Assembly (NCBI GenBank): GCA_020091685.1
Contig: CM034601.1
Location: 9,178,419-9,242,418, forward strand
Direction of reading: 5' to 3'
DNA from: Lutjanus erythropterus
Lineage: Eukaryota > Chordata > Actinopteri > Lutjaniformes > Lutjanidae
DNA length: 64,000 nt
Every line of letters starts with the position of its first letter. The first letter of the stretch is position 1. The notes under the pieces were generated by a model. That model worked only from the letters and a program-made list of their open reading frames with translations, made no database searches and was not told the origin of the DNA. The translations under genes and the position numbers were made by a program. This document shows, piece after piece, positions 57,180-64,000 of the stretch.

Positions 57180-57600
57180 GAGTGTGACGAAGGACAGGCT
57201 CTGCTGACATCAGCAGTCCGCGATGCAGCAGAACAGCCGTGTGTCAGCTGGATAACAAAAGCTAATTGGCATTGAATTAATAGAATAATGGGAATCTTGC
57301 AGATAGACCACTTGAAAGTCATTTCTCCTTTTCAGACGCAGCTTTTGTTGGCCTAAATCCACAACTCAAATTAAAAGTTACGCTTCATCTGTCGCCATCA
57401 GGAAATTTGCCATCAGTATGCACGCACTCCGAGCTAATCAGGACTAATCAAGCCAATCGCTGCGTTCTCATTAGCTCGCCAGAGATGTGGCAACTGTGAC
57501 TCAGCAGAGGAGACAAAGATAATCCATCTGAAGCAATGAGATGGAAGTGACTGACAACACCTGGAACCGCCATGACCAATTACAGCGTCGCCGGCTGCCT
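57180..57600. promoter_or_regulatory. Candidate conserved non-coding element
   Basis: A unique, non-repetitive block unusually rich in homeodomain-type cores: CTAATTGG, GAATTAATAG, GAGCTAATCAGGACTAATCA, CTCATTAGCTC and GATAATCC, along with AGCCAATC and TGACTCAGCA. It has no coding potential. Composition and site density resemble intronic enhancers of neuronal genes. This is inference from composition only. Confidence 0.3.
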
Positions 57601-59514
57601 CGTATTTGTATTGATATTTTCTGATATGATGCAGTGAAGTGACATCCTGCAGTCTCAGGAGAAAATACCAGAATAACTTAAGTTCTATTCATCTGGGATT
57701 TGTAGTCAATTAAAAAGACTATCATGTCACCGTTTCATTTAAGCTCCCTTCTTCTCCTGTTTCCACGGAGACATTACCAATGGAGACCGGGATATTAATC
57801 ACTGAATTAATTATTATGGGCTGCCTTGAGGGAGCAAAAGGGGGTATTAACCCTTATTAAAAGGCAGGGAGAGGGGAGGAAGATATTTTGTGCTTTTTAA
57901 ACCTCTGCTTTTCCTGTTGGAGCCGTGTCATGAAATTAGTGAAAAAAAAATAAATGAAGAAAGGTAGAATAATACTTCTCTACGAGGACAGAATCACACA
58001 CAACTAGAAATAGACTATTAAACTAGTAAAAAGTAAAAGCAGGGAGATCACCAACATCTTGATGCAGATGTTTGTTTCAGCAGAACAGCAGCACAATGAC
58101 AATAGCTGTTTTTTACATGAAGAAATAAATAATTGATAGAGATAAATAATTGCAAAAGACATCCAGTGCTGCATTTATCATAATGTAAAGGCTCAGGTTC
58201 AGTTTACCCTAACGGACACGTCAACCAGGAGGTCACACACTTTTTCCGGGTAACAAAGAGATAAATGTTATTGTCACGACTCTTCCATTCAACAGAAATT
58301 TTATAATTACGGAATCTATAATCTGAAATCATATTAGATTTTTTTCCTGAAGAGTAGCTTCACACTAGCCAACTTCCTTTTTTTCACAGCTTTATTTATT
58401 TAATCTAATGTTTATTTGTATACGGAAAAGTATAAACCAATGCCACACACCGTAGCATTTATAGCCTAAGCTAATTTGCAATGCACGTCCCTAGCTGGGC
58501 CTTTAAGTAACAAAAGACTTTGCAACAAATACACAAGAGACAGTACAAAACACAAACAACTAGAAAATAAAGAAGAGGAAACAATAACTTTTTACAACAT
58601 TTCCACCCAGTGGATATAATCTGCGTTAGTTACTCTGTTCAATCAGGGTAACACTGTTAAACATGGGTTTTATTACAGCAATCTGGTCGCGAAACTGGTC
58701 AACTGTGCAGTTACAATGCCTGTTAAAAATTCCTTGATGTTCTAAGCAGACCGGATGGTCTGCATGCAGCAGATGATGCTCATTACAACCACAGAGAACT
58801 GACTTGAAAGACTTAAGGCTTTACTTGGACGAGCAAAAAATGACAGATGAGCACTTCTGGTTGATTATGGTTGAGATCAAACCTCGAAAACACGCACCTG
58901 CTCATGAACAGATGACATTCATCAGGTTTAAATGAGAAGTTTATGACGAGTTTGAGCAGTCCAAAGGGATTTTAGCGACTCTCACTCAAAAGACGTGATG
59001 AGCAAGATTAGGACAAAAATACAAAAATATTCCTGCATGAGGCCGATGTAACCAAAACCACTAAAACAAACAATCTCCTGGAAAAAACCTGAACCTATCA
59101 AAAACCTGCTCATGTAAGGTGACCTGTACGTCACGTTATGAGGTTTAACCTGTTCTCATTCCCAGATTGTCAAATACTGACGTTTTGTCACACACCTCTG
59201 CATCTCATACAGACACAGGGCATCCATAAGGGTCTATATGAGAAACTCTGGGCTTTCAGTTAACTCTAATGTACAGAAAACCCGTCCACGGTCATATTAG
59301 ATACTCAGAACTGCTCCAGCCATCCATTTACTCCAACATTAACCCATTCACAGCACTATAAGATGCTGCAAGCATCACTTTCCCATTGCAGAACTGAGGT
59401 TGTACTTCCCTCTCCAAAGTTAAGGTTTTCTTTTAATAATATACTAAATATTTCTCAACACAAAAACCACAAAAGTGTGCTTCATTCAGCAATAAGATGT
59501 CGTCATGTTATCGC

Positions 59515-59899
59515 TCGGGTTGCAACTAATGATTATTTTAATAGTCGATTAATGTCGATTATTTTCTTGATTAATAGATTAATTCTTTGATCTATAAAAT
59601 CTTCTTCTCGTCTTTTATTGTAATGGTTATTTTCCTTATTTATTAATTATCTCCATTAATCAAATAGTTATTTGGTCCAGAATATTAGTCCTCAAACGTC
59701 TTATTTTGCCCAAAACCCAAAGATATTAAGGTTGCTGTCACAGAGAAGTGAAGAAACCAGTAAATAATCACATTTAAGAAGCTGGAAAAAGATAATTTTG
59801 ATTTTGTTTCTTAAAAAAATACTCAGACTGATTAACTGATTATTAAAATATTTGGCAATCGCTAAATAATTGATTGTTTGATTAATCTTTGCAGATCTA
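59515..59899 (+). mobile_element. hAT-like teleost MITE (GGGTTGCAACTAATGATTA end)
   Basis: The ends are TCGGGTTGCAACTAATG and, inverted, TAGATCTGCAAAGATTAATC. The interior words TCGATTATTTTCTTGATTAA, AAACCCAAAGATATT and ACAGAGAAGTGAAGAAACCA are those of a very common percomorph repeat. Flanks GTTATCGC and GTTAGGGC are a plausible decayed 8-bp duplication (6 of 8 match). The family also occurs at 26375-26791. Confidence 0.75.
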
Positions 59900-60309
59900 G
59901 TTAGGGCCATCAGTTTTAATTATTTATCATCTTGGCAAGATTTGGATTGTGGAAGGCTCTACACTACCCATGATCCTCAGCCACCACTGGAGACAAAGAT
60001 TTGCCAGATTTGTGTTACCCATCATAAAACTGTAATTACGGAATTTATTCCAAACTGTTTCAGAATATGAAAGCTGAATGTTTTATTAGTTGTCTACAAA
60101 TTTCAATATTTAGCTTTAGCTTCACCCTTAATGACAGATGAAGAGCTCATGAGCCCAATGATTGGATGGTTTATTTAACTGCAATGCACCCTGGGAGTTG
60201 TAGTCAACATAAAGCCAGGTAAGTTATGAAAAACTCTCCTGATTATTTGACTAACAGTACTGGATGGTGTGGCTGAACATGTCGCCTCTTAAAAGTTTGT
60301 GGTTCATTC

Positions 60310-60780
60310 AGACTCAGAGTTTCCACCGTCCAGCCAGCTCGCCGCTATAACACGCGAGCGAGCCCCGCCGGCCCTCGCCCCAAATTCGGCCCATTCACCT
60401 CTGGCCTCGTCACTCCCTCCACGCCGTCTAATCTCCCCTGTGTGAAGGGATTTGCATGTTGCCCTGTCAGGCTAAACTGGAGTGGAAGCGCTGCTGAGCT
60501 CCGGGGCTCTGTGCTGATGGATTGGGAGAGGCCCGTGGGATTAGCAGTGACAGGTGGAATGCAGCGGGGACCGCAGCCAGAGACACAGAGCGGTTGAAAT
60601 GTAGACTTTTCATTCCGATGCCGACATTGTTGTGCGGCTCTTAAGTCCTTATCTGCGGCACGCAGGCGGAGATGTGGCGGGCAGGGGTGGCTATGGCGGT
60701 GGGTGGGGGTGGTCTGCACACACGTGAACAAAGCAAGTGTACTCTTTAAATGAGTGGCCTTAATCACAGTCACAGGCCCG
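60310..60780. other. GC-rich unique block in the intron
   Basis: An unusually GC-rich patch with several CpG (CGCCGCTATAACACGCGAGC at about 60340), an ATTTGCAT octamer (about 60452) and no repeat signature. An open stretch of 142 codons on the minus strand (60773-60345) shows no known domain and is probably composition-driven. It could be an enhancer or an alternative promoter. Confidence 0.3.
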
Positions 60781-63700
60781 CTATAGGCTCCTCTATAGGT
60801 TGCTTACGTGAGGCCAGCTCTAATGTACCTCGGGATCCTCCATCTTGTGTGTTTCTCTGCTCTCCTCTGGTGTGGGGGAGGCTGAAAGATACAGGCTGGT
60901 TTGGTCCTCCTTTCATCTCCTAAAATCTTACCAACTCTATTACAGTGCAAGATCCATAAGGGCTTAAAGCAGATAAAAGAAGTATTATATGAACGACTTA
61001 TCTATATGAGCTATTTTAACAGTATCTTAAAATAACCCAAACAATCCTTCTGCTGGAACTTTAAGCTTGACAAAGCCATTCTAACAGCTAAGAGAGGCTT
61101 TACAGGAGATGAGAAACCATTAAGAATTACCGGCTTTACCAGTCTATAGGTTTCACCATGACAGTAGATGTCAGCAGTGTGTGTGATGACGGACAGGAAG
61201 CCTGATCTTTGATTGAAATACAAAGACGACCAGCCCTGACAGGCTGGAGAAGAACACAGGCAGACAGTTTACAGTACGAGCCACAATTTCTCCACCCTTC
61301 CACCAGGCTTGCGAGAGACCAGCGCGCTCGTCTGAAGTCCGGGTGAGTCTCAGGATTGACCCTTCATAAGCTCCGCCCCCTTTTTGCTCTGTGCTCCAAT
61401 AACAGTTGAGTAAGCTTTTTACCTGGTGGAGCCTAAGTCACATTTCTTCTCTCCTGTACTAAGATTGTGGTTGGCTCATCTATGTCGAAAAGAAAGCCAA
61501 ACTTTGGAGATGGTTAAAGATGTTTCTGGAGGATCTATCAAAGTGACTAATTTCAAAAATGTTAACACAATCCTAGATAACTAACTAGCTAATGATTGAT
61601 GTAGAATGCGTGATGCGTGTATACATAGCGCTGGTAACAAGCGAGCTAACAATCGATGCTATAGATTAGCTACCTAGCTAGCAAGTAGCTAATTTAAGAT
61701 GTGATCGGATGTCATTTTGAGGGGTCCCCGAGCAACATCTTTTAACCAACTCCAAAATTTGGTTCAGTTTTTCAACATGGATGAGCCGTGAACACATCGC
61801 ATATCTAAGTGCAGGAAACAGGAAAGGAGAAAGTTGAGGGGCGGGACTTAGGAATGGTCAAGTTGGACAAAGGGAAGAGAAGTGACAGACACGGTGAAAG
61901 ACAACACCTTGACAGTGTGTTCTCAGTGAATCACACTATGGAGTAGAACCACGGCCGCTAATGTAACTGGAGCTAAAATACACAGAGACGAGCGGGAAGC
62001 CACAACTGCAGAAGCTGACAGACACTGAGACAACCTAATTCCCTTACAAGCAGACAACACAGCGTATGCAAGTCAGACAGTGAAGAACAATATGGCTGCA
62101 GAAGAGACAGATAGAGAGACAAGAAATCGATACCAGCAAAGACACACACTCTCTCTGTCTCTCTACCTCAGAAACACACCACAAATACACACACGAGTGT
62201 GATGCCACTGTGCACATACAGGTATACACACAGCATGAGCAGCAGACTGCAGAGACAGCAGCTAAAAACACAAAACACTGATACTTAATACCTCTATATT
62301 ATGCTTTTAAACTACAGCCCTCATGCAAACTACCACTGATATGAATAAACAAATAATAATAAATAATACAAACAGGCTAAAACTGGTAAACTGACACACT
62401 TCACTATCACTGGTATCTTAAGTATCACCAGTAAATGAAAACCTCATATTTCCAAAATGTCAAAATACGAAAAATTAAGGAAATAATTTTTATTTAAGAG
62501 GCATCAAGTTCCGCACTTTAGATATGCAAATTAGTTTTCTTTACGAGAGTGAGACGAAAAGAGTGATATACTGTGAATCTCAAGATACTAGGGATAAGAT
62601 GTGTTTAGCTTAGCGTAGCATAACAACTGGAATCAGGTGGAAAAAGCTAGCTTGTCTAAAATTAAAGTAAACATAAACCAACACTTCTTAAACTCATTAA
62701 TTAACACTGATCTGGTTTTTATTGATTCCTGCAGTGTTACTTTGTACATTACATACTTTGATTATGAAAAAATACCTGCAAAATAACTGAAAATAACCAA
62801 TCATCAGCCTCAGCTTTAAGTTTACTTTGTGTTTAGCGGAAATAAAAAAAAATTGGTAAACATCATTCCTGCTAAACATTAGCATTGTAATTGAGAGAAC
62901 ATTAGCTTGCTGAGGTTAGCATTTATCTCTAAACAGAGAAAGGATATACAAATTGTGGTTTAGGAGAATTAATTGGTGAACAACAGTGAGTAACTGCTCC
63001 CTGAAGTAGGCTAATAGGCAGTGGGCTCTAAGTTTCTACAATGTAGTTATTAGTTACAGTTACTAGGTACTTCTCTCAAAAGTAATTGAATTACTTTACC
63101 AACTGCTGCCGATCAAATAAATTAATTACTAGACACAGAAACTTCTGTGTTATTTTTAATTGTCTGCTTAATTCTTTTATCAATGCACACATATCTATAT
63201 TATTTCAGTGACAACACTGTCAAATTTTTATCTATCATTGTACCCATTATCACTGATAGGAGTTATTAATACTCCTGACCACCAGAGGGCAGCAGCGACT
63301 AGTGTTCTTACCTGTAATCTACACTTTTATAGCCTCTGGTTTAGACAGCAGGGTGTATTAGAAGACGATTATGTGTGGATAATGTACGTATCCGAGACAA
63401 ATATCCTGGACAATAAAGTCAATCTTATCTTACCATACCGTATCTTATTTAACGTCATTTTTTACATTTTTCTTTGCACATAAAAATAAACAACACTGGT
63501 CTTACTCAGCAAGCTTTATGGGTGTTGGTAGGTGTTTATTTGAACTTTGTACAGAGCCAGGTTTGTTGTGTTACCTGCTTTTATTCTTTATGCTAAGCTA
63601 AGCTAACTGTGTACAGACTACAGCTCAAACATGATTAGAATTGATCTTTCCATCCCACTGTCAGAAAGAAAACAAACAAACTTGAACTTTTCCTTAATCT

Positions 63701-64000
63701 ACAGAGCCTTTTTATTTTCACCTTTAGGATCATAAAATCTTATTAACTAACACAGAATGACATAATTCAAGTTAAGTTTGCAAATTATGAGGTTTTCAGA
63801 TCATTTAAGTGATATACAAAGCAAATCAAATAATATAGTTAATCCACAGATTAAACTATGTTATGTTTGAAATGCATCATACAGAAATAATAATCCTAGT
63901 GGATTGTGGGTTGTTTTTAATAATAATCCACCTTAAAGTAAGGTAAAGTGAAGGATTTTTAAAATATTTCTATGGTGTATGATGGAAGTGGCACCTTATG

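Noticed and set aside
60345-60773. 142-codon open stretch on the minus strand
   Set aside because: It is GC-rich with few stops by composition and shows no motif of any family I know.

Overview
The window looks like genomic DNA of a ray-finned fish, probably a percomorph teleost. The evidence is split, intron-rich vertebrate coding exons, a dense load of fish-type non-autonomous DNA transposons (hAT-like with 8-bp target duplications, and TTAA-duplicating elements), and a tetranucleotide-based satellite. It has no bacterial-style operons. I found no reverse transcriptase, capsid or envelope reading frame.

Positions 278-13083 are a satellite array. About 76 copies of a 164-bp unit run head to tail, each built from (TATG)n blocks and three copies of a GGCAAAAACAACACTTG-like word. 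I saw one base difference among the full units, at about 12233. The array ends against a large imperfect palindrome (about 13100-17150). Its two arms are inverted copies of a gene-like element with exons, clean splice sites and broken reading frames. Copy B continues outward on the minus strand to a THAP-like zinc-finger exon at about 18751-18890. A 689-bp hAT-like element with an 8-bp target duplication sits inside it (17221-17909).

From about 24 kb to 44 kb the minus strand carries the 3' half of an AMPA-type glutamate receptor gene, best matched to gria4 (GluA4). In transcription order the exons are: M3 and start of S2 (44060-43862), S2 (40981-40734) ending at the R/G editing codon, flop (36034-35920), flip (35242-35128), M4 (30275-30138), a short-tail extension (30137-29925), and the long GluA4-type C-terminal tail (25223-25059). 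All splice phases agree. The intron hairpin that positions ADAR editing at the R/G site is present, with the edited A facing a C. The M1-pore-loop exon with the Q/R site is not seen, so it probably lies beyond 64000.

The rest is intron, probable 3' UTR, or unassigned sequence containing MITEs, nested insertions, microsatellites and a few non-repetitive blocks that could be enhancers. The observations most worth following are the near-identical satellite, the palindrome, the short-tail cassette joined to the M4 exon, and G-quadruplex-prone tracts before both the flip and the flop acceptors.
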